This document shows positions 1 to 8,762 of a stretch of DNA of 64,000 bases, in pieces. Below the pieces are notes generated by a model. It saw only the letters and a list, made by a program, of their open reading frames with translations. It ran no database searches and had not been told where the DNA came from. The position numbers and the translations under genes are program-made. The stretch covers positions 682,001-746,000 of the forward strand of contig NZ_CP115768.1 in assembly GCF_027912835.1 (NCBI RefSeq). The letters are read 5' to 3'. Origin of the DNA: Paracoccus sediminicola (GTDB lineage Bacteria > Pseudomonadota > Alphaproteobacteria > Rhodobacterales > Rhodobacteraceae). Within the stretch, counting starts at the first letter, position 1; every line of letters begins with the position of its first letter.

Positions 1-624
1 GGCCCCGGTCACGGCGCAATCGATCACGCTGCGTTCCAGAGCGCCCGGCACCTCGGAAAAGGCGACATTGATGCCCTCGGCGCCAAGCGCCTCAAGAAAC
101 TTGGTGGTCATCCGGCCAGAGCCGCGCACCTTCTTGCCTTCCAGATCTGCCAGGCCGGAGATCTCGCCCTTGCAGAACACCACCTGCGGCGGATAGGGCG
201 CGATGCCCAGCATCTGCGCGTTGAAACGTTCCTGCATGATGTCCGCGACCATCGGCTTGGCCGCATCGACCATGCGCCTTGCATCCTCGGCGGTCTCGGC
301 CAGAAGCGGAACGTCCAGCCCCTCCAGCTCGGGCGCATCGCCGACGGTATAATCGGCCACGGTCGCGCCCACATCGAACACCCCGTCGCCGAGCATGCGA
401 TACACGTCCGCGCCGGCGATACCCATCTGGTCGAAGCTGGTCAGCTGGGCGGTGAATTCATCGCCGGTCATTCCGGCGATCTCGTCATTCCAGAACCCGG
501 TCTCGAAATCCTGATAGAGCGGCAGGTTCGACCAGGTGCCGACCACGGCGAGTTCTTCCTGGGCGAGGGCCGGGCTGGCCAGCGCCGAGGCGCAGAGCAG
601 GGCGGCGGTGAGTTGGCGTGTCAT
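1..624 (-). CDS. TRAP transporter substrate-binding protein, DctP family (partial, runs off window start)
   Basis: Periplasmic solute-binding component of a tripartite ATP-independent (TRAP) transporter, which delivers a small carboxylate-type substrate to the membrane subunits. Only the first 208 codons are present; the rest lies beyond position 1. The start is chosen because the ATG at 624 follows an AGGAGG-type ribosome site and opens a clear signal peptide (MTRQLTAALLCASALASPALA, cut before QE). The stretch with GKKVRGSGRMTTKFLEALGA is typical of the family region carrying the substrate-carboxylate arginine. It lies 49 bp downstream of the DUF1445 hydro-lyase on the same strand, so the two are probably co-transcribed and share a substrate. 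The substrate itself cannot be read from the sequence. Confidence 0.8.
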   Translation of the reverse strand, partial: MTRQLTAALLCASALASPALAQEELAVVGTWSNLPLYQDFETGFWNDEIAGMTGDEFTAQLTSFDQMGIAGADVYRMLGDGVFDVGATVADYTVGDAPELEGLDVPLLAETAEDARRMVDAAKPMVADIMQERFNAQMLGIAPYPPQVVFCKGEISGLADLEGKKVRGSGRMTTKFLEALGAEGINVAFSEVPGALERSVIDCAVTGA

Positions 625-673
625 GATGTTTCCTCCTTGTCGGGTTGCGGGGCGGTTGGTCCGGCCCCTTCAT

Positions 674-1501
674 TCAGTCATTTGCGGCTTGCAGGTCGGT
701 GACGAGCATATGGCCGGGGCTGTGGGTCATCGCGAAGGGCAGGCGGGCATGACGCAGCGCCTGCTGGCCGGTGACGCCGCAGGCCCAGAACACCGGCACG
801 TCGCCTGGTGCCAGAACCGGCGCGTCGCCCCAGTCCGGCGCGTCGAGATCGGGAATGCCGATGGCGCCGGGGTCTCCCAGATGAAGCGGCGCGCCATGGG
901 CCAGCGGGAAGCGCGCGGAAATCGCGCGCACCTCGTCCAGCCGGTCAGAGGGCATGGCCCGCATCGAGACCACCATCGGCCCGCCGAACGGCCCCGAGGG
1001 CGCGGTGTCGATATTGCTGCGATACATCGACACGTTACGCCCCGCCTGCTGGTTTCTCAGCGGCAGACCGGCGGCGAGCAGCGCCGCCTCGAAGGAAAAC
1101 GAACAGCCGAGCACGAAACTCACCAGATCGTCGCGCCAATGCGCCGAGATATCGGTCACAGTTTCGGCCAGCTCTCCGTCGCGCAGGATGCAATATCCCG
1201 GCACATCGCTGCGAATATCTATTCCTGCGCCAAGTGTCGGCAGCGCCGGATCGCCCGGCGCGCTCTGCGCCAGCAGCGGAAGCGGCCGGGGGTTCAGCTC
1301 GCAGAAACGGGCGAAATCATCGGCCTGCGCCTGCGGCAGGATCACGAGATTGCCTTGCAAGAACCCATCGCACTGCCCGGTGGTCGGGTTCGCGAAAGCA
1401 CCGCTGCGAATGGCGGCGCGCAGCGCGGCCGGACCGGGCGCTTCGGGTTTCGCAGCATCTGAGGCCGCTGCGCTGTCTGAATTTTCAACATGAGATGACA
1501 T
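674..1501 (-). CDS. Putative hydro-lyase / D-glutamate cyclase family (DUF1445, YcsI-like)
   Basis: A 275-residue cytosolic protein of the DUF1445/YcsI family. Members are annotated as hydro-lyases, and a mammalian relative is a D-glutamate cyclase. The conserved blocks are visible: a central RNVSMYRSNIDTAPSGPFGG segment, the following VVSMR, and PVFWACGVTGQQA near the C terminus. The first ~20 residues are low-complexity and may not be conserved. It lies between a LysR regulator and a TRAP binding protein on one strand, a common arrangement for this family with transporters. That supports a role in catabolism of an imported amino or hydroxy acid; the exact reaction is inferred. Confidence 0.75.
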   Translation of the reverse strand: MSSHVENSDSAAASDAAKPEAPGPAALRAAIRSGAFANPTTGQCDGFLQGNLVILPQAQADDFARFCELNPRPLPLLAQSAPGDPALPTLGAGIDIRSDVPGYCILRDGELAETVTDISAHWRDDLVSFVLGCSFSFEAALLAAGLPLRNQQAGRNVSMYRSNIDTAPSGPFGGPMVVSMRAMPSDRLDEVRAISARFPLAHGAPLHLGDPGAIGIPDLDAPDWGDAPVLAPGDVPVFWACGVTGQQALRHARLPFAMTHSPGHMLVTDLQAAND

Positions 1502-1573
1502 ATGCCCATGGTTTCACCGCGCAGCCGCCGAGGTCAATCATCGGTCGGAAGGTAAATTGATCTTCTGATGAGA

Positions 1574-2449
1574 TCAGTCGCGCGCCGCCCGCGCCACGAG
1601 CTGTCCGATGCGACGATTGCGCTCGGGCATATAGGCGACGACGAATTCCAGATCCGGCAGTTCCAGCTCGGCGGAAACCTTCAGCCGGTGGATGGCCTTG
1701 CGCGCCGGGTCAAGCATCGCCACCAGCGAATCCGGGATCGTCCCGACGCCGAAGCCGCGCGCGGTCAGGTGATAGGTCATCGACAGCGAGGCCGAGGAAT
1801 GGATCGCAGGCGCGGGCCCCTCGCGAGAGATCAGCCGCTCGGCCACGTCCTGATGCGGCGGGGCGATGCGCGGGAAGGTGACGATCGGCAGCGCCGCAAG
1901 CTCGGCTGCGGCGACCTCTCGGCCGGGTGCGACAAGCTCGGGCGCGCTCCACCAGCCGATGGGGACCGAGGGCAGCGCGTGACCGACCGCGCGCGGCGGC
2001 AGACAGGCGCGCATCATGATCGCCACGTCTAGCTGATCCTCACGCAGCGCCTGCGCCATATCGCGCGACAGCGCCACCGAAAGCTCGAATCGAAGCTGCG
2101 GAAAGCTCTCATGCAGCCGGGTCAACATGCCGGGCAGCATGGTGTGGGTCATCGTCTCGGCGACGCCCAGGCGAACCGTGCCTGCGGGTCCGGCGCCGGA
2201 CATGTCCGAGGCGATGCGGTCGCGCTGCGTCAGCAGGGCCTCGGCCTGTTCCAGAAAGCGCCGCCCGGCAGGGGTCAGCCTCACCCCGCGCCCCTCGCGG
2301 GCGAAAAGGCTCAGCCCCATGCGCTGTTCCAGATCGCGGATGCGGCGCGAGATCGCCGATTGCGCCAGCCCCAGCTCATCGGCGGCGGCGCGGAAACCGC
2401 CTGCGCGCACCACGCTGCGCATGATGTCGATATCGCGAAAGCCGAACAT
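1574..2449 (-). CDS. LysR family transcriptional regulator
   Basis: A 291-residue LysR-type regulator. Residues 1-60 form the winged helix-turn-helix (AADELGLAQSAISRRIRDLE is the recognition region). The rest is the periplasmic-binding-like effector domain starting near GTVRLGVAETMTH. It is first in a same-strand series with the hydro-lyase (72 bp on) and the TRAP binding protein, so it most likely controls those genes. It also lies downstream of cysA, but a 91-bp gap with a strong GC hairpin separates them, so I do not call it a sulfur regulator. The effector is unknown. Confidence 0.85.
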   Translation of the reverse strand: MFGFRDIDIMRSVVRAGGFRAAADELGLAQSAISRRIRDLEQRMGLSLFAREGRGVRLTPAGRRFLEQAEALLTQRDRIASDMSGAGPAGTVRLGVAETMTHTMLPGMLTRLHESFPQLRFELSVALSRDMAQALREDQLDVAIMMRACLPPRAVGHALPSVPIGWWSAPELVAPGREVAAAELAALPIVTFPRIAPPHQDVAERLISREGPAPAIHSSASLSMTYHLTARGFGVGTIPDSLVAMLDPARKAIHRLKVSAELELPDLEFVVAYMPERNRRIGQLVARAARD

Positions 2450-2506
2450 GCGAGGCTCCGGAAACTGTCACCTGGGCCAGCATAGCCCGGACGCACCGGG
2501 CGGCAA

Positions 2507-2540
2507 GCCCGTCGGGGCCGCGGCGGGGCCGCGACCGGGC
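2507..2540 (-). other. GC-rich inverted repeat after cysA
   Basis: Immediately after the cysA stop, a 34-nt stretch can fold on itself (GCCCG...CGGGC arms with internal GCGG/CCGC pairing). It has no run of T residues, so it is not a standard intrinsic terminator. It may slow polymerase or mark the end of the sulfate transport operon. Confidence 0.35.
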
Positions 2541-3266
2541 CTATTCCACCGGCGCGAACATCGCCCGCACCGCATCATTCGCCGGATTGTCGCGGATGAC
2601 CTCGGGCGCGTCATATTGCACGATACGGCCGCGATCCATCACCGCGATGCGGTCGGCAAGGGCGCAGGCCTCGGCCCGGTCATGCGTGACCATGATTGCA
2701 CCCACCCCGGCCTTGCGCTGGAGATCGCGCACCTCGCCGCGCAGCGATTGCCGCACCTGCGCATCGAGCGCGCTGAACGGCTCGTCCATCAGCAGCAATT
2801 GCGGATCGATGGCCAGCGCGCGGGCCATGGCGACGCGCTGCCGCTGCCCGCCCGAAAGCTGCGCCGGATAGCGGTCGGCAAGGTCCGGCAACTCGACCAT
2901 CTCCAGCAATTCGCGCACGCGACGGTCGATCCGATCCCGCCCGGGTCGGCGCTTGCCATCCATTACCCGCAGCCCAAAGGCGATATTCTGCGCCACCGTC
3001 ATGTGACGGAACAGCGCATAGCTCTGGAACACCATGCCGAAATGCCGCTTGCCGGCGGGCAGGCGGGTGATGTCCTGCCCGTCAAGCAGCAGCCGCCCCC
3101 GATCGGGATGGGCCAGCCCGGCGATGATGTTCAGAAGCGTCGTCTTGCCCGAGCCGGAAGGGCCCAGCAGAGCCACGAATTCGCCCGCCTCGACATTCAG
3201 CGAGACGCCTTTGAGGACATCGGTGTTCTCAAAGGATTTGTGGATGTCGATTGCCTGAAAGGTCAT
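2541..3266 (-). CDS. cysA: Sulfate/thiosulfate ABC transporter ATP-binding protein CysA (short form)
   Basis: ATPase that powers sulfate/thiosulfate import. Walker A is GPSGSGKTT (about residues 35-43), the signature [15 protein letters not shown] lies near 137, and Walker [13 protein letters not shown] near 157, followed by the switch histidine in VTHDRAEA. At 241 residues it ends right after the nucleotide-binding domain. Many CysA proteins are about 350 residues and carry a C-terminal regulatory (TOBE-like) domain, which is absent here. Its ATG overlaps the cysW stop by 4 bp. The cognate permeases and binding protein are encoded just upstream, which is the main reason for assigning sulfate rather than another anion. 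Confidence 0.88.
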   Translation of the reverse strand: MTFQAIDIHKSFENTDVLKGVSLNVEAGEFVALLGPSGSGKTTLLNIIAGLAHPDRGRLLLDGQDITRLPAGKRHFGMVFQSYALFRHMTVAQNIAFGLRVMDGKRRPGRDRIDRRVRELLEMVELPDLADRYPAQLSGGQRQRVAMARALAIDPQLLLMDEPFSALDAQVRQSLRGEVRDLQRKAGVGAIMVTHDRAEACALADRIAVMDRGRIVQYDAPEVIRDNPANDAVRAMFAPVE

Positions 3267-4066
3267 GAATGGGCCTCTTTTCTCGGGCCGAAACGGGTCA
3301 GCACGCCGCGCAGCACCAGCGTCACGAAGGCGAGCGCGGCGAGAACCGTGGCGGCGGCGAATGCGCCGGTGGCGTTGTAATCGTTATACATCAGCTCGAT
3401 TTGCAGGGGCAGCGTCATGGTGCGGCCCCGGATCGCGCCGGAGACCACGCTGACCGCGCCGAACTCGCCCATCGCGCGGGCCATGGTCAGCACCGTCCCG
3501 TAAGCCAGCCCCCATGAGATATTCGGCAGGACGACATGGCGAAACACCTGCCAGCCATTCGCGCCGAGGGTGAGGGCGGCTTTCTCTTCCTCCTCGCCGG
3601 TGACTTGAAGCACGGGCAGGATCTCCCGCATCACGAAGGGGCAGGTGACAAAGAGCGAGACCAGCACGATGCCGATCAGGTTGAACATAAGCTGGATGCC
3701 GAACGGCTCCAACGCCGCGCCGACGGGGCCATATGCGCCATAGATCAGCAGGAAGGCGAGGCCCGCCACGATGGGCGACATGGCGAAGGGCAGCTCGATC
3801 AGGATCAGCAGCACGCGGCGGCCCCAGAAGCGGTAGCGGGCGATGAGCCACGCGGCGGCCACGCCGAAGATGATGTTGACCGGCACGACGATCAGCGCGG
3901 CGATGACCGTCAGCTTGATCGCGGAGAGGGTTTCGGGGTCGGTGATGGCGGTGAGATAGGCACCGGCGCCCTCGGCAAAGGCGCGGTCGAAAATCGCGAT
4001 GACGGGCATGAGGACCATGACCGCGAGAAAGAGGATCGCCAGCGTGATGAGGATGGGTTTGGCCAT
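3263..4066 (-). CDS. cysW: Sulfate ABC transporter permease CysW
   Basis: Inner-membrane permease of the sulfate/thiosulfate transporter, 267 residues with about six hydrophobic helices. The first is a clear N-terminal membrane segment ([20 protein letters not shown]). The cytoplasmic loop contacting CysA is visible at [17 protein letters not shown] (EAA motif). It starts 1 bp after the cysT stop and its stop overlaps cysA, so it is translationally coupled in the operon. The C-terminal segment ending in LTRFGPRKE is typical of CysW. Confidence 0.9.
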   Translation of the reverse strand: MAKPILITLAILFLAVMVLMPVIAIFDRAFAEGAGAYLTAITDPETLSAIKLTVIAALIVVPVNIIFGVAAAWLIARYRFWGRRVLLILIELPFAMSPIVAGLAFLLIYGAYGPVGAALEPFGIQLMFNLIGIVLVSLFVTCPFVMREILPVLQVTGEEEEKAALTLGANGWQVFRHVVLPNISWGLAYGTVLTMARAMGEFGAVSVVSGAIRGRTMTLPLQIELMYNDYNATGAFAAATVLAALAFVTLVLRGVLTRFGPRKEAHS

Positions 4067-4067
4067 G

Positions 4068-4913
4068 TTACGCCCCCACCCGCAGATAGGATTGCAGGCG
4101 GTTCTGCATCACGTTGATCGCTACGAGCAACACGAGCGAGAGCGCCAGCAATGTGCCCGCAACGGCGGCGGCGGCGGGATAGTCGAATTCGTCGAGGCGG
4201 ATCAGGATCAGGAGCGAGGCGATCTCAGTCTCATAAGGCAGGTTGCCCGCGATGAAGATGACCGCGCCGAACTCGCCGAGCGAGCGCACGAAGGAGAGGC
4301 CGATGCCCGTGAGAATTGACGGCATAAGCGGGCGGAGCAGGACGCGAAAAAACATCTGAGGGCCGGTCGCGCCGAGGGTGAGCGCGGCGGCTTCCTCCGC
4401 CGGGTCCAGTTCCTCGATGGCGGGCTGGATGGCGCGCACCGCGAAGGGGATCGAGGTGAACGCCATGGCGATGACGATACCCCACCATGTATAGGCGATC
4501 TGGATGCCGAGCGGATCGAGGAGTTGCCCGACCCAGCCAGAGCGGTCGTAAAGCGCGACGAGGGCGATCCCGGCGACGGCCGTGGGAAGCGCGAAGGGCA
4601 GATCGACCAAGGCGTCCATGATGCCGCGTCCGGGGAAGCGGTAGCGGGTCAGCACCCAGGCGAGGATGAGGCCGAACACACCGTTCAGCACCGTCGCGGC
4701 CAGCGCGGCGGTGATGGTGATCCGCAGTGCGGCCAGCACCCGGTCCGATGACATGATGCGCAGATAATCGCCCGGCCCAAGCTGCGCCAGTTGCCACAAA
4801 AGGCCGCTCAGCGGGAGCAGCACGATCAGGCACAAAAACAGCACCGTGATCCCCAGAGACAGGGAAAATCCCGGCAGAGTGCGAGGGCTGCGGCGCGTGA
4901 GGGCGGCGGTCAT
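4068..4913 (-). CDS. cysT: Sulfate ABC transporter permease CysT (CysU)
   Basis: First permease of the sulfate/thiosulfate importer, 281 residues. It has a short cytoplasmic N terminus containing RTLPGFSLSLGITVLFLCL, about six transmembrane helices, and an EAA loop at LGATGPQMFFRVLLRPLMP. It pairs with CysW to form the channel. It lies 70 bp after the binding-protein gene and directly before cysW on the same strand. The order sbp-cysT-cysW-cysA matches the usual sulfate operon. Confidence 0.9.
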   Translation of the reverse strand: MTAALTRRSPRTLPGFSLSLGITVLFLCLIVLLPLSGLLWQLAQLGPGDYLRIMSSDRVLAALRITITAALAATVLNGVFGLILAWVLTRYRFPGRGIMDALVDLPFALPTAVAGIALVALYDRSGWVGQLLDPLGIQIAYTWWGIVIAMAFTSIPFAVRAIQPAIEELDPAEEAAALTLGATGPQMFFRVLLRPLMPSILTGIGLSFVRSLGEFGAVIFIAGNLPYETEIASLLILIRLDEFDYPAAAAVAGTLLALSLVLLVAINVMQNRLQSYLRVGA

Positions 4914-4983
4914 GCGGATCGGTCCATCAAAGATGCCCCCGGCGCAAGGGCGCGCAAGGGGCGGGGTTCAGTCGTGCGAAAGA

Positions 4984-6006
4984 TCAGTTCCGCTGGATCT
5001 GGTCAAGCGTGCCGCCGTCGCTGAAATGCGTTTCCTGCGCCTCTTGCCAGCTTCCGAACACATCTTCGACCGTCAGCAGCTCCACTTCGGGGAACTGGTC
5101 CGCGGTGGCCTCCACCACCGTTTCGTCATGAACGCGGTTGTTGAAAGACGCGATAATCTCCTGCGCTTCGGTGCTATAGAGGAAGTTCAGATAAGCCTCG
5201 GCCACATCCGTCGTGCCGCGCTCTTCTGCGACCTTGCGGACCACGGCGACCGGGAATTCGGCCAGCAGCGACACTTCCGGCACCACGCGCTCATATTCGC
5301 CTTCCGGCTCGGCGGCCCGGATATTTTCCACCTCGGCCTCGAAGGTGATCAGCACATCGCCGATGCCGCGCTCGACAAAGCTGGTGGTCGCGCCGCGCCC
5401 GCCGGTGTCGAAGACTGCGACGTTGTCGAGAACCTTGCCGACGAATTCCTGCGCGGCGGCATCGTCGCCCTCGAATTTATCGAGCGCATAAGCATAGGCG
5501 GCGAGATAGGTATAGCGGGCGTTGCCGCTGGTTTTCGGGTTCGGGAACACGATGGACACGTCCTCACGCGCCAGATCGTCCCAATCCTCAATGCCCTTGG
5601 GGTTGCCGCCCCGCACGAGGAAGGCGGGGAGCGAGTAATAGGGCGAGGCGTTGTTCGGCAGGTCCTGCTGCCAGTCCTCATCGACAAAGCCGTTTTCGGC
5701 CAGGATCTGCACATCGAGCACCTGATTGAAGGTCACCAGATCGGCCTGAAGCCCCTGAAGGATCGCGCGCGCCTGCTTGGAGGAACCGGCATGGCTCTGC
5801 TCGATGGTCAGCGTCTCGTCGTTTTCCTCGGCCCAGTTTTCGATGAAGACGGGGTTCAGCGCAGCGTAAAGCTCGCGCGCGATGTCATAGGACACGTTCA
5901 GCATCTCGCGGTCCTGCGCCTGAGCGGGCGCGCCGAGACCGGCCAGAGCGATGGCAGCGGCGCCGAGGCTGCGCGCGATGAAAAGGGGGGTGGTGCGTTT
6001 CGGCAT
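4984..6006 (-). CDS. sbp: Sulfate-binding periplasmic protein
   Basis: Periplasmic receptor of the sulfate importer, 340 residues. The ATG at 6006 is preferred to an upstream in-frame ATG at 6195 because it follows an AGGAAG ribosome site and opens a signal peptide ending APAQAQ. The mature protein begins with the family block LNVSYDIARELYAALNPVF. It carries other Sbp/CysP marks (EQSHAGSSKQARA, TSGNARYTYLAAYAYA, DTGGRGATTSFVERGIGDVL). As first gene of the operon it is probably controlled from the AT-rich stretch at 6030-6110. I see no recognisable CysB site there. Confidence 0.9.
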   Translation of the reverse strand: MPKRTTPLFIARSLGAAAIALAGLGAPAQAQDREMLNVSYDIARELYAALNPVFIENWAEENDETLTIEQSHAGSSKQARAILQGLQADLVTFNQVLDVQILAENGFVDEDWQQDLPNNASPYYSLPAFLVRGGNPKGIEDWDDLAREDVSIVFPNPKTSGNARYTYLAAYAYALDKFEGDDAAAQEFVGKVLDNVAVFDTGGRGATTSFVERGIGDVLITFEAEVENIRAAEPEGEYERVVPEVSLLAEFPVAVVRKVAEERGTTDVAEAYLNFLYSTEAQEIIASFNNRVHDETVVEATADQFPEVELLTVEDVFGSWQEAQETHFSDGGTLDQIQRN

Positions 6007-6234
6007 GGTAATCTTCCTGTGTTCAGGCGTCGTTCCCGCTGCAAATGGTATATTTGTTCGCCATATTGCAATCGCCTTGGAATATTTAAGGCAGATTTTG
6101 CGCACAGAGGTAAATGGGAGGAACGATATTCTATCGCCCTCGCGCAAGCCGGACTGGCTGCCACCCCGGACCGAACGCAGCACGACGCGGCGCATCGCAA
6201 CGCACGCCCGTTCCAGCCTGACACTTTAGGAAAC

Positions 6235-6309
6235 TGGCTGGGGCGGTAGGATTCGAACCTACGGTACACGGTACCAAAAACCGCTGCCTTACCACTTGGC
6301 TACGCCCCA
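6235..6309 (-). tRNA. tRNA-Gln (anticodon TTG), CCA encoded
   Basis: The minus strand folds as a full tRNA. The 7-bp acceptor TGGGGCG/CGCCCCA is followed by discriminator G and an encoded CCA (6235-6237). The D arm is GCC...GGC, the anticodon stem is GCGGT/ACCGT around loop TTTTGGT, giving anticodon TTG, and the T arm has GGTTCGAATCC. The gene is 75 nt long. No integrase or duplicated tRNA end is visible, so nothing suggests it serves as an integration site. Confidence 0.95.
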
Positions 6310-6403
6310 ACGGTGCGGGCGTATCTAGCGCCCGTTTCGGGGCGGTGCAAGGGGGATGCGCGAAAAACTTGCGGGCGGATTTCGCCGCGCGTATGGCGGC
6401 GGG

Positions 6404-7591
6404 ATGGAGTGCGATATTCTCATCATCGGCGGCGGCGCGGCGGGGCTGTTCTGCGCGGGCAGTGCGCAGGCGCAGGGCGCGCGGGTCGTGGTGCTGGACC
6501 ATGCAAAGCGCCCGGCTGAAAAGATCCGCATCTCGGGCGGCGGTCGCTGCAACTTCACCAATTTGGCGACGACGCGAGAGCGGTTCCTGTCCGCCAATCC
6601 CCGCTTCTGCGCTTCGGCTCTTGCCGGATACCGCCCGCAGGACTTCGTGGCGCTCGTGGATCGGGCCGGCATTGCCTGGCATGAAAAGACGCTGGGCCAG
6701 CTGTTCTGTGACGGCAAGGCGACGCAGATCACCGAGATGCTGATCCGCCGGATGAACGGGGCCGAGCTGTGGCTCGACACCGCGCTGAACGGCCTGACAC
6801 GCGGTCCTGACGGGTTCTCGGCGCAGAGCTCGCGCGGGGTCGTGCGGGCCGGGCGGGTGGTCGTCGCCTCGGGCGCGAAGTCGATCCCGAAGATGGGGGC
6901 GACCGGGCTGGGCTATGATCTTGCGCGGCAATTCGGGCTGGGAATTGTCGAGACCCGCCCCGGCCTCGTGCCGCTGACCTTTGCCGAACAGGATCTGGCA
7001 CTGTGCAAGCCTCTGGCGGGCGTCTCGGTCGAGGCCGAGATCCGGCACGGCAAGACCCGCTTCCGCGACGCGCTGCTGTTCACCCATCGCGGGCTGTCGG
7101 GGCCGGCGGTGTTGCAGATTTCCAGCTTCTGGCAACCGGGCGACATGATCGAGATCGACCTCTGCCCGCAAGCCGATCTGGCCGCCGCTCTGCGTGACCG
7201 GCGCGGGCAGGGCGGGCGCGTGGGTATCGCCACGGTGCTGGGCGCGCATCTGCCCGCCCGGCTGGCCGAGGCGATCGCCGCCGATCTGGGCCTCGCCGGC
7301 GCAAGGCTGGCCGATCAGAACAACAAGACGTTGGACCGGATCGCGCAGCGCATCCATCGCTGGCAGGTCCGACCCGTGGGATCAGAAGGTTACCGCACCG
7401 CCGAGGTCACGGTGGGCGGGGTCGATACGACATATCTCGACGCCAGGACCATGCAGGCGCGCGACGTGCCGGGTCTGTATTTCATCGGCGAATGCGTCGA
7501 TGTGACGGGCTGGCTTGGCGGGTATAATTTCCAATGGGCCTGGGCCTCGGCCCATGCGGCGGGGGTTTCGCTGGCAGGCGGCGGGCGCTAG
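6404..7591 (+). CDS. NAD(P)/FAD-dependent oxidoreductase, BaiN/HI0933 (YhiN) family
   Basis: A 395-residue flavoprotein. The start is placed at 6404 because the Rossmann strand begins at once ([19 protein letters not shown]), with the dinucleotide-binding GGGAAG near residue 10. Other family blocks are [14 protein letters not shown] and the C-terminal [20 protein letters not shown]. The family is named after HI0933 and includes BaiN, but most members have no proven substrate, so the function is unassigned. It is followed 28 bp later by tgt on the same strand. Confidence 0.85.
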   Translation: MECDILIIGGGAAGLFCAGSAQAQGARVVVLDHAKRPAEKIRISGGGRCNFTNLATTRERFLSANPRFCASALAGYRPQDFVALVDRAGIAWHEKTLGQLFCDGKATQITEMLIRRMNGAELWLDTALNGLTRGPDGFSAQSSRGVVRAGRVVVASGAKSIPKMGATGLGYDLARQFGLGIVETRPGLVPLTFAEQDLALCKPLAGVSVEAEIRHGKTRFRDALLFTHRGLSGPAVLQISSFWQPGDMIEIDLCPQADLAAALRDRRGQGGRVGIATVLGAHLPARLAEAIAADLGLAGARLADQNNKTLDRIAQRIHRWQVRPVGSEGYRTAEVTVGGVDTTYLDARTMQARDVPGLYFIGECVDVTGWLGGYNFQWAWASAHAAGVSLAGGGR

Positions 7592-7619
7592 AAGGCGGGC
7601 CTGCAAGAAAGGGCCGGGC

Positions 7620-8747
7620 ATGAGCAAGTTTTCCTTCACCCTGAACGCCACGGATGGGCGCGCCCGGACCGGCGTGATCGAAACCCCTCGCGGCGAGATC
7701 CGCACGCCCGCCTTCATGCCGGTCGGCACGGCGGCGACGGTCAAGGCGATGCTGCCTGACTCGGTCCGCGCGACCGGGGCCGATATCCTGCTGGGCAACA
7801 CCTATCACCTGATGCTGCGCCCCGGTGCCGAGCGGATCGAGCGGCTTGGCGGTTTGCATCGATTCATGAACTGGGACCGCCCGATCCTGACCGATTCCGG
7901 CGGCTTCCAGGTGATGAGCCTTGCCGATCTGCGCAAGCTGACCGAGGACGGGGTGACCTTCGCCAGCCATGTGGACGGCTCGCGCTATGTCCTGTCCCCC
8001 GAAACCAGCATGGAGATCCAACGTCAGCTTGGCTCGGACATCGTCATGGCCTTCGACGAATGCCCGGCCCTGCCCGCGACCGAGGCGCGTCAGGCCGAGG
8101 CGATGCGGCTGTCGATGCGGTGGGCGCAGCGTTCGCGCGATGCCTTCGGCGAGCGGCCCGGCCATGCGCTGTTCGGCATCATGCAGGGCGGTGTTCTGCG
8201 CCATCTGCGAGAGGAAAGCGCCGAGGCGCTGAAAGCAATCGGCTTCGACGGCTATGCGATTGGCGGGCTGGCCGTAGGCGAGGGGCAAGAGGCGATGTTC
8301 GGCGTGCTGGACTATGCCACCGATCTGCTGCCGCAGGCGCAGCCGCGTTATCTGATGGGCGTCGGCAAGCCCGACGATGTGGTCGGTGCTGTGCAGCGCG
8401 GGGTGGACATGATGGATTGCGTGCTGCCTTCACGCTCGGGGCGGACCGGGCAGGCCTGGACCCGGCGCGGGCAGATCAACATCAAGAACGCGCGCCATGC
8501 CGACGATCCCCGCCCGCTCGATGAAGATTGCACATGCCCGGCCTGCACCGGCTATAGCCGTGCCTATCTGCACCATGTCTTTCGCGCCAAAGAGATGATC
8601 TCGGGGATGCTGCTGACCTGGCATAACCTGCATTATTACCAGGACCTCATGGAGGGGCTGCGCGCGGCCATCGCGGCCGGCACACTGGATGACTTCGTGG
8701 CCGGTTTCCACGCGGCGCGGGCGCAGGGCGACATTGCGCCGCTTTGA
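7620..8747 (+). CDS. tgt: Queuine tRNA-ribosyltransferase (tRNA-guanine transglycosylase)
   Basis: Exchanges guanine-34 of tRNAs with GUN anticodons for the queuosine precursor. 375 residues with a TIM-barrel fold. Active-site blocks are visible: [22 protein letters not shown], the nucleophile region [14 protein letters not shown], and the zinc site [16 protein letters not shown]. The start at 7620 ([16 protein letters not shown]) matches the usual Tgt N terminus; an upstream in-frame ATG adds a non-conserved 35-residue tail. It is convergent with the RTX gene, whose stop is only 15 bp away. Confidence 0.95.
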   Translation: MSKFSFTLNATDGRARTGVIETPRGEIRTPAFMPVGTAATVKAMLPDSVRATGADILLGNTYHLMLRPGAERIERLGGLHRFMNWDRPILTDSGGFQVMSLADLRKLTEDGVTFASHVDGSRYVLSPETSMEIQRQLGSDIVMAFDECPALPATEARQAEAMRLSMRWAQRSRDAFGERPGHALFGIMQGGVLRHLREESAEALKAIGFDGYAIGGLAVGEGQEAMFGVLDYATDLLPQAQPRYLMGVGKPDDVVGAVQRGVDMMDCVLPSRSGRTGQAWTRRGQINIKNARHADDPRPLDEDCTCPACTGYSRAYLHHVFRAKEMISGMLLTWHNLHYYQDLMEGLRAAIAAGTLDDFVAGFHAARAQGDIAPL

Positions 8748-8762
8748 TATATCGCCGCGCGG

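Noticed and set aside
1574..2449. LysR gene as CysB, regulator of the sulfate operon
   Set aside because: It is downstream of cysA behind a GC hairpin and heads the hydro-lyase/TRAP genes; no CysB-specific features were recognised.
6235..6309. tRNA-Gln as an integration site for an island
   Set aside because: No integrase nearby and no duplicated tRNA 3' end within the window.
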